NCBI GenBank assembly: GCA_947172415.1
Contig: OX359200.1
Span: forward strand, 622,501 to 686,500
DNA: 64,000 bases
Reading direction: 5' to 3'
Origin: Chondrosia reniformis
Taxonomy: Eukaryota > Porifera > Demospongiae > Chondrillida > Chondrillidae
Positions within the stretch are counted from its first letter, which is position 1. Each line of letters starts with the position of its first letter. A program made the position numbers and the translations under genes. Shown piece by piece: positions 32,126-46,138 of this stretch. The notes under the pieces were generated by a model. The model was given only the letters and a program-made list of their open reading frames with translations, did not search any database and was not told the origin of the DNA.

Positions 32126-32410
32126 TTTACACACCAAATTCAACTTGAAGAAATTGAATCAGGAATAGGAAGTATGCCTTCCTCTTAAATAATCAAGTCT
32201 TCCCCCCTCCCCGTTCGTTACTTATTGGGTCCTTCAGGAATTAGAATCGAGCTTCCTAGAGTCTGAAGTTCTGCACTGCTGCACTGCCGTACGCTAACTG
32301 TATTTGTTTTTATGATATGACGCATATTCTTGTTAAAATGTGCGACTTGCACAATGTCACATTCTACTGCATATCGCTGCTGCCTGTATTACAATTAGGC
32401 ACAATTGTGA
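32126..32410. promoter_or_regulatory. Bidirectional promoter, NOB1 / flavin monooxygenase
   Basis: 285 bp between divergent start codons. I see no clear TATA in the central part; ATGACGCATA near 32,316 is AP-1/CRE-like. Confidence 0.45.
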
Positions 32411-34648
32411 ATGGCCGAAGTGTGTATACAGAAAGTATGTGTAGTGGGTGCCGGCGCCTCGGGGCTGTGCGCGGCGCGACTGCTCTCTGCATTGAGCCCC
32501 CAGCCTGAGATAAAAGTGTTTGAGCGGACGGAGCAGATTGGAGGAGTGTGGGTTTATAGTGATGAACCAGATATCAATCAGGATGGAGTTGTAGTGCATG
32601 GACGAATGTACAAGGGAATGAGGTTCATAGTTCATGTTCATTTACTACTAATATGTTAGCACTAGTAATTGGGTACAGTCGCAGTTTATGTAACAGATGC
32701 CATTATGTCCAAGCAAGCAAAAACTTCAACTGACAGTCTGCCCCAACTCCATATACAAGATTTATAGGTTTAATGACTTAAGTGCCCACTCTAAAGAGCT
32801 GGGGCTTAACCCCATCATTCTGAAGCCTATAGCCCACCCCCTCTAATGAGACTTTTCAACAAATTCAGTAGTAGTGTAGTGTAGTATAAAACTGTCATGA
32901 AAGATGGAGCCCCCCGCCCCCAACTTTTTAGGAGCTACCGCTGAAAGAAGTCTTCAGATACCTTTGCTCATTATCTATAGTATCTGTAATAAGTACAGTA
33001 AGTAGACTTTATTGAGCATGAAGAAGTACTACTTTTTGTGCTTCTCTTTCTTTCTGAATGGTGAAAGTTTCTTTTAGTTTGATATTCTTTATGACCCTAG
33101 TAGTACTTTACTCTTTTCATTGACTCTTAGGACCAATCTTCCAAAGGAAATTATGGGATTCTCTAACTTTCCTTTTAAACCCTCCTATGAGTCCTTTATT
33201 GAGCATGAAGAAGTACTCAAATACCTTCAAGACTTTACTAGCCATTTCAACATCCATCAGTTTATACAACTCCTAACCACTGTAGTTGAAGTGACTCCTG
33301 TAAAGGAGGGAGATCCCTGGACTGGTTGGAGGGTGAAAACTGAGGAAAGAGAAGGTACAAGAAAAAGGAAGACAGAAGTCTTTGATGCCATTGTCATAGC
33401 TAATGGGTAGGTTGCCTTGCTTCAGAGACTCTTATTCAAATGTATGACTTACTTAAGGATGTGGTAACACAGTTAAATAAGTTTTACCTTATACAGCCCA
33501 CACACTCCCACACTCAACACCTTTCACTCATGCCCACTCTCGTCACAAATCATGTCCCTGAATCACCTGTTTACATGTCACATTCAGTGATATCATTGGA
33601 ATTGTACAAATGTATCTATAGGTTTTCTTCATTGCCTGCCAATCATTATACTGTTGTATCACTTGTGTACACATTTACCCATTTGGAAACAGATTAGAAC
33701 GTATCAGTTACAACTTTCTCAGTATGCCTTGATTGTAGTCCAACTGTTGTTTGTTAAAATTAATAGAAACTTGAAACTTAACAATACCTTTAGCAGTGAA
33801 AACTGAAAATATTAATAATAATAATAATAATATACGTACCTTATTTTCAACTGTATAGACATTACTACACTCCAAAAATGACTGTTAAAGGAATAGAGAG
33901 GTTTAAAGGAAAGGTTTCTCACTGCTATGGCTATAGGGACCCTGTAGCTTACAAAGGGGATATGGTACTTATTGTAGGAGCTGGACCATCTGGAAAAGAT
34001 ATAGTCACACTATTGGCCCAGGAGGCCAAGCATATATACCTGTCACACAGGCAGGCTCATGTAACAGCCATTATACCTGAAAATGTTACCCAGGTTCCAT
34101 GTGTCCAGACAATTACTGAAACGGGGGCCATATTGGACAGTGGGGAGGCCATCTCTGTGGATAGCATTCTGTTATGTACTGGCTACGAGTTTGAGTTCCC
34201 CTTCCTTGCTCCTGAGTGTGGAATAGCCGTGGACAAGGAGAGAGTAACCACACTGTACAAGCATCTCTTCAATGTGAAGTATCCTACTATGGTGCTGCCT
34301 GGAATCCCCTGCACAATCCTTCCATGGCCTTTCATTGAGATGCAAATGAAATTGGTTCTTTCAGTTTGGTTTGGTTCGAAATCCCTCCCATCCCATGAGG
34401 ATATGATTCAGGATTGTGAACATGACTGTCAAGAGAGACACTCACAAGGAATTAAAGCACACGTAATGGGCCCTTTACAGTGGCCATATACAGATGAACT
34501 AGCCAAAATGGCTGGTGTGCCTAAATATCCCCCAAGGTTGGAAGACCTGTACAGGACAGTACATGAAGCAAGAGCTAGAGACTTGGTGAGGTACAAAGAT
34601 AAGAGATACACACTGAATAACCGCGGTTTGTGGGAGGAAGTATCTTGA
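32411..34648 (+). CDS. Flavin-containing monooxygenase
   Basis: Three exons, 32411-32622, 33131-33406 and 33859-34648, give 425 residues. Exon 1 has the FAD motif VVGAGASGLCAARLL and a following GGVWVY. Exon 3 begins NGHYYTPKM and has FKGKVSHCYGYRDP, the FMO identifying motif, then the NADPH-binding VGAGPSGKDI and CTGYEFEFPF. The C-terminus lacks the membrane anchor of vertebrate FMO1-5, so it resembles fungal/plant-type soluble FMOs that oxidise thiols and S- or N-containing compounds. Substrate cannot be told from sequence. It shares a promoter region with NOB1. Confidence 0.92.
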
Positions 34649-34734
34649 CTCGGAACCTTTATAATTAGATTATCTTATATTATTGACCATATAACACCAT
34701 ACATTTGTAACTATTAATAAAGATGACGTAGTCC

Positions 34735-35836
<1,102 letters not shown>

Positions 35837-36492
35837 TAAGAAGAAACGGAACTACTTCATAGGCCTAACTTGAGTTTGTGCTTTAAAAGTAATTGTAATG
35901 TTACTGAAGTTCATTTGTGATTAAAGTGATTAGTTTACTTTTTTTTGATTGTTACGTCTCCGACCTGATGATATCATTAATGATATTATTGGAATGTATG
36001 GACATGTCTACTCGACCACAATATTCCTCATGCGTAAGTGATTCGATGAGCTCTACTTTAACCTTGATGTTTACAAGATGCAATTAACTGTTCCAGTCAT
36101 ACGATCATGACTTTGGAAAATAGTTTATTATAGCGCTAAGGTAATTATAGTTTGTCCTCTGTTGTTGTGTACTGGTATTGTAAGTATTGTAGGAATGTAG
36201 GAGGGTCACCCGAGTATTGCAAAACAAGAGAATGAAGAATTCACATTTCGAAGGTTACACATATGGACTAAGCACAAAAGTGATGCACTGTCATCTTCTC
36301 TTGAACCTAGGAAGATAAGCAATTGAGGAATTAGATATACAGACAAAGATGTGAAAATCTATCAATTTTTCCGACCTCTTTTTTGACTTAAATTTTCCTG
36401 CTGTGATGTGCTTCCTAACTTGTTGTGGAGGTCTGAAGTAATATAAAACAAGTCATGTGATGGCATGATAAGCTCCAGTGCTACATTCCTCA
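35837..36492. other. Intergenic, between convergent polyubiquitin and DDX27
   Basis: Holds the polyubiquitin 3' UTR (ATTAAAG near 35,920, followed by T-rich sequence). No gene is visible in the remainder. Confidence 0.6.
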
Positions 36493-39400
36493 TCAAACAA
36501 ACATTTTAGTAGCCTTTCTGCAGCTCCTCAACTCCTGATCAAAGGAGCCAATTACTGAGGTTTTGGTGATTTTACCTGTGTACAGTAAACAATGTTCCTC
36601 AACAGCTAGGGCCTGCTTCATAGGACACTCACCACTTTTCTTGGGAGGTCCCTCCTCTGGAAAGGCTCCCATTCTCTTTGCTCTGTTTGTCTTTTTAGCA
36701 TCTCTACCAGCACGATACACTGACCCAATATCATCCTATGAGAGAACAATAATTGACTACTGTTTCACTAGTTACAAAATAACATACTTGGCTCCTGCTT
36801 TGAGATTTCACCTTTGCTTTCTTTCCCTTACCACCTGCTGACATTAGTAAAGGTGAAAATTAAATCACATTTACATAATTAAACACCAACCATACGTGTC
36901 AACTCTGAATAACACTCACCCTTATTAGCTTCATTGGGAATCCAGCTCCTGGCTGGTCTGTTGAATATTTCTCTCTCGTGATCGATCATGTTCTTGGCCT
37001 TGTTTAGTTCCATTTCAGATACACGTATCTAAAATATATAAAACAAGAAGACCTAAGAAAGAGCACCTAAAACACAAGCTTTTGTCCTGTATATTCATTC
37101 ATAAGTTGATTTGTTAATTTAGCTATTTATCAGCAATAATAAGGACAGATTGTTCACATAACAAATCAACTAGATCAATTAATGCAAAGAGAACTACTGC
37201 TAACCTATTCCCTTTATAATACATACATGTACTGTACTGTACTCTAAGTATTAGTATTAGAAGCATCAGATTAACAGTCATTTGTGGACATTAAAGAACT
37301 AGCACTCATTTGTGAAAAAGTACTTCTTTTTCCTCTTCTTCTTCTTTTAGAATTAGTTTCACTTCTTCCTCTAGGTTTTCCAGTTTCTGTTTGTACTTTT
37401 GAATGACATCTTCCAAGCATCAGTGAATGATTGCAAATAAATTAGATTTACCCAACCATCACTAGACAAATATAAGTGTAGGTACCTGGTGGTACAACAC
37501 GACTCTTCACTGGAAACTTTGTTTCCTTCACAACTGCCTTTAAGTTCTTTCTCTCCTTCTCTCCAACCAGAGTGACAGATCGGCCTCCCCTTCCAGCTCG
37601 AGCGGTCCGACCCACCCGGTGAATGTACTGTTTTACAACAGATGGCATGTTGAAATTGATCACCTAGGTAACCAAACAAAACAGTTTCACTTCAGTCTTG
37701 TACCAAATGGAGCATTTCTTACAGTTTTCACTCCAACAATGTCCAGTCCTCTGGCAGCCAGATCAGTGGCGAGGAGAAAGTTTACTGTGCCATCTTTAAA
37801 CTCTCTCAGTGCCTCCAGCCTCTAAAAGATAAATATAACAAATAAAATAAAATATTCAGTAAATCAGTGTGTTACAATGTACTTGTAATTGTGTTAAACT
37901 CCCATGAAGCTCTTGAGCTTTAAGACCCAGTAAACCAAAGATTATTCGCATTCTGTGACAGAATCTCTTAGTTTGGAAGAAAAGGAGACACTGTTCCTTG
38001 AAGGATCTACAACAAAGAGCTTCCAGAAGAAGGACACGCTGAAGGATTAGGAAGCATGAACCCAATGGCAAGATCTCACCAACTACTATAGCAACTCTAT
38101 CTTCTTCCATTTTTGGTCTAATTCTTATAAACTCTTGTTGCAAGTTTTCAGCAAGATCAGTATTCTTATCCACAAAGACCTTAACAGGCTTGTTAAGGCT
38201 AAGTCCTGCCAACTCTTCAACCTACAGTTATAATTATCATATTAAAATAGTCACTTGCTCATACAAGATAGTTTGGTAGAACTGAGTATTAAAATGAAAG
38301 TTTTAGAGTGTATCAATCTCACGTCATCCGTCATGGTAGCTGAAAATAACAGTGTTTGCCTGCTTCTGGGACACAACTTAATAATCTCATTCATTTGCTC
38401 TTTAAAGTGTTCATCTAACATCCTGAAAAAGGCAAGTGTATTTACATATTTACCTAATGAAATTGTGAGATTTATTGATGTGTAAGTCTCTTCACCTGTC
38501 AGCTTCATCAAGAATTAGAATCTCAATTGTGTCCAAACTGAAGGATGGTGCATTGAGCAGGTGATCCACCAGACGACCCGGTGTAGCAATGATGACATCT
38601 GGACTTAACCTCAGAGCTGCCTCCTGTCCTCTGCTGTCCAGACCACCTGAAGGGCAAGTGAATACTCGCCTCACTCACATGAATACAATACCATTTCCTA
38701 ACACTTGAATACAGGTTACTGAATTAGGATACTATGGGATATAACTGCCTTCTATTGTATCTCTTGTAGCACCTTGCCTCTACACAAACTGTAGCGCTTA
38801 TGATTGAATAACTTGTCGTCTTATTAGAGGTGCATATATGTACCTGCTGTCAGACAGAAATCCACTTTGACAAACTTAGCCAGACTCTTTGCTACTGAGT
38901 GAACCTATAAGAGGAAGAAAAGAAGAAAAAGGTTGCTGGAATCAATAAAGTGTATGTTAAGAGAAACAAGCTTTACTGAAAAATGCAAACTAACCCAATT
39001 CAGTCACACGGCACCAGTGACTCAATAAAGTGTATGTGTAATGCATCTAACTAACTTGAATAGCCAGTTCCCTGGTGGGTACGAGCACCAATACTCTGGA
39101 CAATCTGCCGCCGGCTGGCCGGTAGAGGAGACGCTCCAATACTGGTAACATATAGGCAGCAGTCTTACCTACATACCATGAGAGACTGAACAGTGCTGTA
39201 TTTATCACTAACTTTCTTAATTCCCCAAATCTACAATGTACCATATTGCAAACTGAGAGCATCATAAAGTGAAGACCACACACAGCTCAGTTGAACCTAT
39301 CACAATCAGACTATCAATTTACAAGGAACACACAACCAGGAATGCAAGGAAGGGAACACTTAATGGAATAACACTCAAATAAAAATCACAACTCATAACC

Positions 39401-40980
39401 ACAATTCCCTGTTCCTTCATGTGATTCCCCTACTGTTATATGTGTGTCTACACTCATCCCACAAGGTCACAGCACTGACCTGTTCCCGTGGCAGCACACG
39501 CACAGATGTCTCTCCCCATGAGTGCCAAAGGAATGGTCTTGGCTTGGATGGGGGTGGGAGAAACAAACCCCACCTCTGTCACGCCCTACAACAGGTATGA
39601 AGAGCTAGCTTACCTGGGGAGGCACAAATCAACTACACTTGTGGTCTCTATTATCTACCTTAAGTACAGGTCTTGATAAGTTCATATCTGTGAATGCCAC
39701 ACCAAACTCTACTTCAGGAACGTTATCAAAGAAGCTGGCAGCCTGTGTTATAAAAGCATTGAAATGATCAGTGTTCAGAACATAATATTTATTAAAGTAA
39801 CACACATGGAAGAATTCACAAAAGATTAAGAAAAAGATTCCCAGGGTCACTGATGAAGGGTGGAATTTCCTGAAACAGCTGACTGACCCAATGGAGCAAA
39901 GGAAGAAAGAGAAAACTCCTGTATCTTCATCCCAAGTGCTCACCAGGTTTAGTTTCCTATAGGCTTTTAATTTATTACAGAGTATGCATAGCATATAGTA
40001 GTTTATTCATGTAAACAAGCACAAGCTAAACTGGACCCACAAGTCATTATAGTAATGTGTCTTTTAAGTATACTATATATTGAAATTGGTCAGTGCAGCC
40101 TATATACATATTATAATTAAAATTGATAGTATAAACATAACAGTTATCGACTATCCCAGTGAATGAATGGGTCATACCTCTGAGGTACCCTCCTCTTCTT
40201 CTTCCTCCTCCTCTTCAGTAGAAGAGTCCAAATCTTCTTCCTTCTCACCACCTTCATCACCAATGTCATCTGCTTGATCTGAACAATCTGCCCCCTGCTT
40301 ATTCTCTGTTGCGTTAGCACTCTTCCTGAGCTAGTAATTCAGCAGACATCTCAATCACAACTAAATTAACTCACATCTATGTCTGCAAAGTACCTTTCTC
40401 TTTCGATTTTCCCTCATTTTTGCTATTTTGTACTCCAAAGACAGTTTATTCACTTGCCCCTGTAAGGTACATGCAAACATTGGTAGAGCACACACCTCAA
40501 TAGAGCAATAGTAGAGTTACTTCGCCTCTCGTTGCTCTGAGCACTTCATCAAAGTGCTGGCTGGTCGAGGATTCCATATCCATGGCCACACCATCAAATG
40601 AGAAGGAGAATGATTTGTTTAAGGATGTCTTTCTTTGACTTCCTTTGACTTTTGACTTCTAGATGTGAGCAATGGAATAGAGAGACAAATTGATGTGATC
40701 CATTTACCCAAAGTAGTGCAGTAAAATACAAAACTTTGTACTAAAACAAAATGTACAAAATTGATAATTGAAGCTACAATATAGCAATATCCATTCCAGA
40801 TCACAGACATTGATGAGTCAAATTACTGCGCTTGCAGGTGTGAGCCGGTGTTCAGTTACACGTGACAACGATAAATGAACACACCTTTTTGCTTGATAGT
40901 ATCTCGTCTTCCGAATCCTCTGATTCCTCAACATATTGGAAAGATTCATCATCATCTATCGTTCCCAAGAGGTCGGCCAT
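36493..40980 (-). CDS. DDX27: DDX27: DEAD-box RNA helicase of ribosome biogenesis
   Basis: Eighteen exons from ATG 40980 to TGA 36493 encode 696 residues; junction phases all agree. The N-terminus is acidic (Glu-run near residue 160). Then come the Q motif region [24 protein letters not shown] (Walker A), [25 protein letters not shown] (DEAD box variant DEAD), [29 protein letters not shown] and [14 protein letters not shown] Lys/Glu-rich tail has [14 protein letters not shown]27 works in the nucleolus with the PeBoW complex in 47S rRNA processing. The C-terminus is somewhat shorter than in vertebrates. A possible 48-nt in-frame intron lies at 38039-38086. It starts 100 bp from the divergent gene at 41,081. 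Confidence 0.95.
39828..39990 (+). repeat. Hammerhead-bearing short repeat, copy c (DDX27 intron)
   Basis: The plus strand has GGGTCA (39844-39849), CTGATGA (39850-39856), a 3-bp stem II (AGG/CCT), GAAA (39872-39875), CAGCTG and TGACCC (39884-39889). Stem I pairs perfectly, and compared with copy a (GGGACA/TGTCCC) both strands changed together. The cleavage triplet is GAC for GTC, so this copy is probably inactive. Confidence 0.75.
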
Positions 40981-41080
40981 TTTCTCATTTACAAGGCGTG
41001 GGGAACGTGACTGCTAATTAATGGGTAGGCCTACATTGGTTCCGCGTACCGCTAGATAGTCGTCACCTCTACATTCCGAC
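40981..41080. promoter_or_regulatory. Bidirectional promoter, DDX27 / 41.1-kb gene
   Basis: Only 100 bp separate the two start codons. It has no TATA box, GGTTCCGCGTACCGC at about 41,039 and AGAGGTCGGCCATTTTC at the DDX27 start. Confidence 0.5.
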
Positions 41081-41797
41081 ATGGCTAAAGCAACAAGCGA
41101 GGTCGTTGACGAGCCAATTCCTCACGCTACAGCAGAGGTTTATTGGCATTGTTTGAAGAAAGGAGCGCAACTCGGATCCGTTGTTACCCTCTTGACTGCT
41201 CCAGTTGTCGTATATTTTCGAGGAGGAAGAGGCAAAGACCTCGTTTTGAGGACTGGACGAGCATGTGCCATTGGAACAGTACGTGTATGAGTAGTTAAAA
41301 CGAACCTTGGGTTTTAAAATGTATAAAAATAAGGTAAAAAGTAAAATTTTGACTTAATTGATTCTAAAGTGGACAATTTGTGAAAGTGATAATTTTTAGA
41401 GGTCCACTATATACAGTATATATGCTGTATATATATATAATATAGTATATGGTAGCAGTTTATGCCTCAATGTATCAATATATAAAAGTCATGAAAATCT
41501 ACTTTTATTCCTCAGGTGGTCGTGGGACCACTCTTTGCTGAAGGGATGGCCTTAATGAGGCTCAAGGGGGCGGAGCCCATTGCTGTGTATGACCGAGCCT
41601 ATCGCATTCGTCATAACAAGGGGCAGGTAAGGACAGATTTGTTCAGTGGAGCGACGGCTGCTGCTTCAGGTTTGGTTGGAATGGGCCTGCTCCGTCCTCG
41701 GCTGCAGGGGGCAGTGTTTGGAGCTGCCTTTGGGGTGGGCCTTGGTGTTCTCCTTCACGTGCTGACAGCTCCCAAGGAATACAAACCTGACAACTAG
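41081..41797 (+). CDS. Small glycine-rich membrane protein, possibly DUF1757
   Basis: Two exons, 41081-41278 and 41516-41797, encode 159 residues. A first hydrophobic segment (about 29-47: GSVVTLLTAPVVVYF) and two glycine/alanine-rich hydrophobic segments near the C-terminus (SGATAAASGLVGMGLL, then FGAAFGVGLGVLLHVL) suggest three membrane passes. The YRIRHNKGQVRTD segment reminds me of the uncharacterised DUF1757 family, but I cannot confirm it. Glycine-rich helices are also seen in Tim17-like mitochondrial proteins. Function unknown. Confidence 0.7.
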
Positions 41798-42122
41798 ACA
41801 GACTGATGTACACTTGCATATATTTTTCAACTAATTTGTGGTAATTTTGTATTGGAAAGTATTACAGTTTGATTTTCATATAAAACACTAGTGTTGTCAT
41901 TATTGTACTGTTATACAGTATACATTATGTAATAAATATAGTGTGAACCTTCAATAGTCTATAAGTGAGATTGCAACAATCATGCATCATGCATTTTAAG
42001 ACAACAATCAATTCTGCTATAAGCAAATACAATTAAACTTTCAAAAAGATTGTTTGGTTGTTAAATAGCAATTAGATATACACATATATATGCTATGCAA
42101 ATATTTCTTTACAAGATACAAA

Positions 42123-43582
42123 TTAATTTGATGTGACTGATTTGTCATTAAGGGCACTCTTTTGAAGGCTCATCAACTCCTTTCTATCTGCCTCAAAATC
42201 ATAGTTGCTATACTTCAGAACCAGTTGCTCACGAACCTGCACGGAGGGGGGGGGATACTAGCCACTCATGAGAAACAAGCTAGGAGAATATATATATAAA
42301 TAGTATAATACTGTTTGGTATCTCCCATAAAGTTCCAATAGCACATTTTGAATTAGATGTACATGATGTATACATAAGTACTGGATATAGGGAGGTTGTA
42401 CACATTCTAAGATGGGTTTTAGTATGTATATAAAGTTACAATTCTATAGAATGTCTGAAATTTGTAAGTTTTATTTTAAATTTCTGAAAATATTCTCACT
42501 TTAACAACCTTCTCTTTCTCATATTTCTCTAATTGTGCAATGAATCCTCCATTTGGACCAGCCACTGATCTACAGTGCTTGACGATGATCAGGGAGTCAT
42601 TGTAGCCAAGGGAAGAAATGGACATTAGATACATCACTGTCATGGTAACAGCTCTAGACACACCCGCCATGCTAGATGGAGACAAACAAATTTATAGAAT
42701 TCATATGTCTACATAAATAGTAGAAATATCTGACAGAAGATTTAACTAAAAAAAACTATCTTTACACTCAAAATTATTGCTTAAAGACAGTTAGCAACAT
42801 GGCAATATGGCAGAGAAAATATACAAGATTTATACATAAATAACTACATACATATAATACATAAGGTCAATAACCAAAGTGTCTTGCTAACCAATGTATG
42901 AGAACGCTTCCTCCTCCAGCTCTGAAACAAGGAATGGAGGGAAAGGAGATCACTGACACCATCAAAATATAACCATTGAGGAAATCAACCCTCACCTGCC
43001 GTTATGGATAAATTCAGCACATTCCTCAAAATAATCGCTTCTACATAAAATAAGTGATATTTCATTAGTTGAGAGTAATAAAATAGCATTTGATCCAATT
43101 CTACCTCAACCCAGCCCCTCAAAATGAGTCAGCACCACGCCCCCAGAACACAACTTACATGTTAACACTAGGAGAATCTGCAATATCAATACATTTGTAT
43201 ACATAACCCTACACAAAATGACAATGAATGTATCAGAATAAACAAGAGTCATCTACGCCCATACTCTATTACGTAACAAGAAGTGCAAGACACTTATGGC
43301 AACTGAAAATAGAGACTTACTTCAAAAGCAGGTTTAGCTCCATCGTGAACTGAGAGGATATGCGTGATATTGTTCTCAGCGAGGCATGTCGTATTTCCTG
43401 AACACAATAATAATAAGATTGGTAAGAAGATATTACCGACTAACGCAACGCTTCTCCTTACTTGGACACCGTCCCACATAGAGACCAGGTAGCACCTGCA
43501 TGCCAGTAGCGGATATGGGTAAGGACTCGAGACATACATACAGAACCCCAAAACAGCTTACTTTATCCATTTGGTTCCCCAT
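42123..43582 (-). CDS. DUSP22: DUSP22/DUSP15-type dual-specificity phosphatase
   Basis: Eight small exons: 43562-43582, 43462-43495, 43321-43397, 43159-43208, 42996-43040, 42892-42921, 42500-42671 and 42123-42236; 180 residues, phases consistent. MGNQMDKVLPGLYVG is the N-myristoylation signal and start shared by DUSP15 and DUSP22. ITHILSVHDGAKP follows, then IADSPSVNM with the general-acid Asp. The active site is HCMAGVSRA (HCxxGxxR complete), then GPNGGFIAQLEKYE. The human proteins regulate JNK and other kinases at membranes. I cannot decide between the DUSP15 and DUSP22 branches. It is divergent from TPPP with 105 bp between starts. Confidence 0.92.
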
Positions 43583-43687
43583 CTCAAATCAAAGGAGTTA
43601 AGGAGTTCCCGATAATATCGAGAAGGCGTGTCCGCCGGAAGGGGAAGGCCCTTTTGGGTTAACAACAACTACGCAAACACTTTAAAA
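43583..43687. promoter_or_regulatory. Bidirectional promoter, DUSP22 / TPPP
   Basis: 105 bp between divergent start codons, without a TATA box; no factor site can be named with confidence. Confidence 0.45.
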
Positions 43688-44779
43688 ATGAGTAATTTGG
43701 AAACTATTTTCAAGAGTTTCTGTTCCTTTGGGGCCAAAGATGCGGCACCTCTTATGGATGGAGCGAAGTTTGCAAAATTTTGCCGCGATACAAAATTGTT
43801 GGACAAAAAATTAACTTCCACTGACGTCGACATTTTCTACTCCCGAGCAAAGGCGTAAGTTCACACCAAATCACTAACCCATTATTAATTCAATAATGTA
43901 ATACGATCAGTGATTAGCATAATTACTGTTGTGTGTCTGCTTCACGCGTCTCCGCTGCAGGAAGAACGAGCGAAAGATTACCTTTGCCCAGTTTCAGGAA
44001 GCGTTAAAGCTTGTTGCTGAAAAGAAATATCCCGGAGATCCGTCCGCATTTGACAAACTGGTTAGGAAAATTCAATCGGGATCAGGTCCAGTAGCAGCTG
44101 GCGTTACAGTAAGCCTTATTGGATAACCTCAGAGTGATACAATAGCACTGTATAGGAAAGAGTAAAGGACTTTCATTAACCTTTGACCCTAATTAATCCT
44201 GCCAAGACTAGAGTGTACTGGAGTGTTTGGAGTGCATGTAAGGTCACCTTTCTAATCAAATTTACATCTTAAAGGATAAGTTATTGGAGTGATAATCATA
44301 GTCTAAGTGTATTCCATTATTACAAGCTTCCTAATGAGTTATCACTCATAACCAAAGGAGACTTTGGGAGATGTCAGTGGGTGGCCCCACATGGCCAGAC
44401 CCTTCCAGTTAGGAAGCCATTAGTGAAGGGTCTGGCTAAGCAAGACTATTAGTGGGTGGAGTGAATCCAGAATCACATAATGATATAAAGTTGCTGTCCA
44501 TAACTAGTTCCTCAGTCAGATGAGATGTTATTACTTTGTTCTGTGCTTTAGAAAACGGAGACAGATGGTGTGATTGACAGGCTGACGGACACTTCTAAAT
44601 ACACTGGGTCACACAAGGAACGTTTTGACGAATCAGGAAAGGGTCGTGGCTTGGCTGGACGTGACACTGTTGCTAAGGGACAAGGAATGTCACCAGGCTG
44701 TGTTGCTAAACAACCAGGTTATGTAAGCGGTTACAAGCATGAAGGAACATACGAGAAGAAAGTAAAGGGCTCTACTTAG
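43688..44779 (+). CDS. TPPP: TPPP / p25-alpha tubulin polymerisation-promoting protein
   Basis: Three exons, 43688-43854, 43961-44108 and 44552-44779, encode 180 residues. The N-terminal EF-hand-like fold has [11 protein letters not shown] and [19 protein letters not shown]. Exon 2 has [16 protein letters not shown]. The C-terminal p25 core has [28 protein letters not shown] and [12 protein letters not shown], the family signature. TPPP bundles microtubules and is linked to ciliated organisms. It lacks the long disordered N-terminus of vertebrate TPPP1 and is like TPPP3. Confidence 0.95.
44385..44450. mobile_element. Small foldback element in a TPPP intron
   Basis: GCCAGACCCTTC and its exact inverse GAAGGGTCTGGC are separated by about 20 bp. 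A related foldback is at 49,345-49,420. Confidence 0.6.
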
Positions 44780-45357
44780 AATAACTCAATCATTTACGTA
44801 CTTTTGAACTACTTTCACAAAACAATATTGCATGCAATCTGACTTTTCTTGTTTCTTTTGAAGGATTAAGCAGTTTATAACCTCTTTTGGTTCACAGAGC
44901 TCATATATATAATACAGCTACACTCTTGCAACATTATTGCTTTTCCAATATTATTTACTTAATTCAAGAACTTTGTCACATTAGCCTTCAAAGCATATTA
45001 TATGATCACTCTCTTTAGATTTTATGAGAATACAAAGTGTGTACTTTAGTGACTTAAAATTTTCATCAAACTTTTAAAATTCAAAGGATTAATGCATGGT
45101 GGGTTAGGGTAAATTTGGGTAGACATCACAATTTACAAAACACATTGGAAACCTTTCTTACATGTCTGTGAATACTTACACTTCGAATTCATATCTTCCA
45201 ATTTGACAGAGTTACAGCACCAACTGTACATTAAAATACTGATATATGAAATTAATGTACATACATAGACGAGTACGGATGAAATATCGATCATAGACAT
45301 TAATATCGTACAGACGATAAATATCGGAACTCGCACTATCTCTAATTTTCTGCATCA
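44780..45357. other. Intergenic, convergent TPPP and 45.4-kb gene
   Basis: AT-rich 3' flanks; nothing recognisable beyond short A/T runs. Confidence 0.5.
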
Positions 45358-46138
45358 TTAAAAGTCGTTCTCCTCCCCCCACCAAGACACATACACGCTT
45401 TTATCCCTTTTACGCAGTTTTGAGATGTATTGGAAATACTGCGTATGTGTGTAAAATTGCTTGAAACGATTCACTGGTCTGGAATTAAAGTGTAATAAAT
45501 TGACGATTTCTCGAAAATAATTGGGATCAGAAAAGTCGTTCTCCTCGGCCCATCAAGACACTCACAGGATTTTTCCGCTTTCCCCAGTTTTCAGGTGATC
45601 CACAAATACTGCCTATGTCTTTAACGTTGCTTGGAATAATTCACTGATCTGGAAATAACGAGAAATATATAAAAAAAGTCCCAACCACAACCGTTTTCTT
45701 TGGACAAAACTTCATATAAATAGAAGCGAAAAACCTTATAAAGTAGGCCTACCTGGACACATCTCTATGGTGGTAGCTGTTCCCATAGAGGTTGGTAGCG
45801 CTTAGACTCTGAAGCTGTCTCCTAATCGGTTGGTGCCATAGAGACGTGCTCACCAATAATCCGGATTTCGGGGGGGTTCCACGTAATGTGGGATTGGCAT
45901 CTGATATCTTAGGATTCATATGAGTCGGCCATATCGAGAAGAACTGGTTCTTGTCACGAAAGTGACACCCAAAGCTCAACTCGGCAGTAATTTGCTTCGG
46001 CAGATTCGATAAGCTGAACGTTACCACCGATCCCGGCCTCTGAGCGTCGTGGATGGTAGCGTTCGGTATGGTCCAACTTTTTTTCTTTGGAGTTTCGTTG
46101 GCTGTCGATTGGCGATTTTTCACTTTAACGGCATCCAT
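45358..46138 (-). CDS. Unidentified two-exon protein, 168 residues
   Basis: Exon 1 (45753-46138) and exon 2 (45358-45478) join in phase 2/1 with good splice sites. The product is basic and Ser/Thr/Pro-rich, without signal peptide or membrane helix. It contains RQSTANETPKKKSW, RGTPPKSGLLVSTSLWHQP and, in exon 2, NRFKQFYTHTQYFQYISK and SVYVSWWGEENDF. The repeated aromatic/Pro style is reminiscent of small axonemal microtubule-binding proteins, but this is only an impression. A decayed second copy of exon 2 lies in the intron, which supports exon 2 as a real exon. Confidence 0.6.
45525..45652 (-). pseudogene. Decayed tandem copy of exon 2 of the 45.4-kb gene
   Basis: About 125 bp align with 45358-45480, including the acceptor (TTTCCAG), the SVNYSKQ start and the GAGGAGAACGACTTTT end. 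Two in-frame stops (after CGT and ACC) prevent use. A tandem exon duplication followed by loss. Confidence 0.75.
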
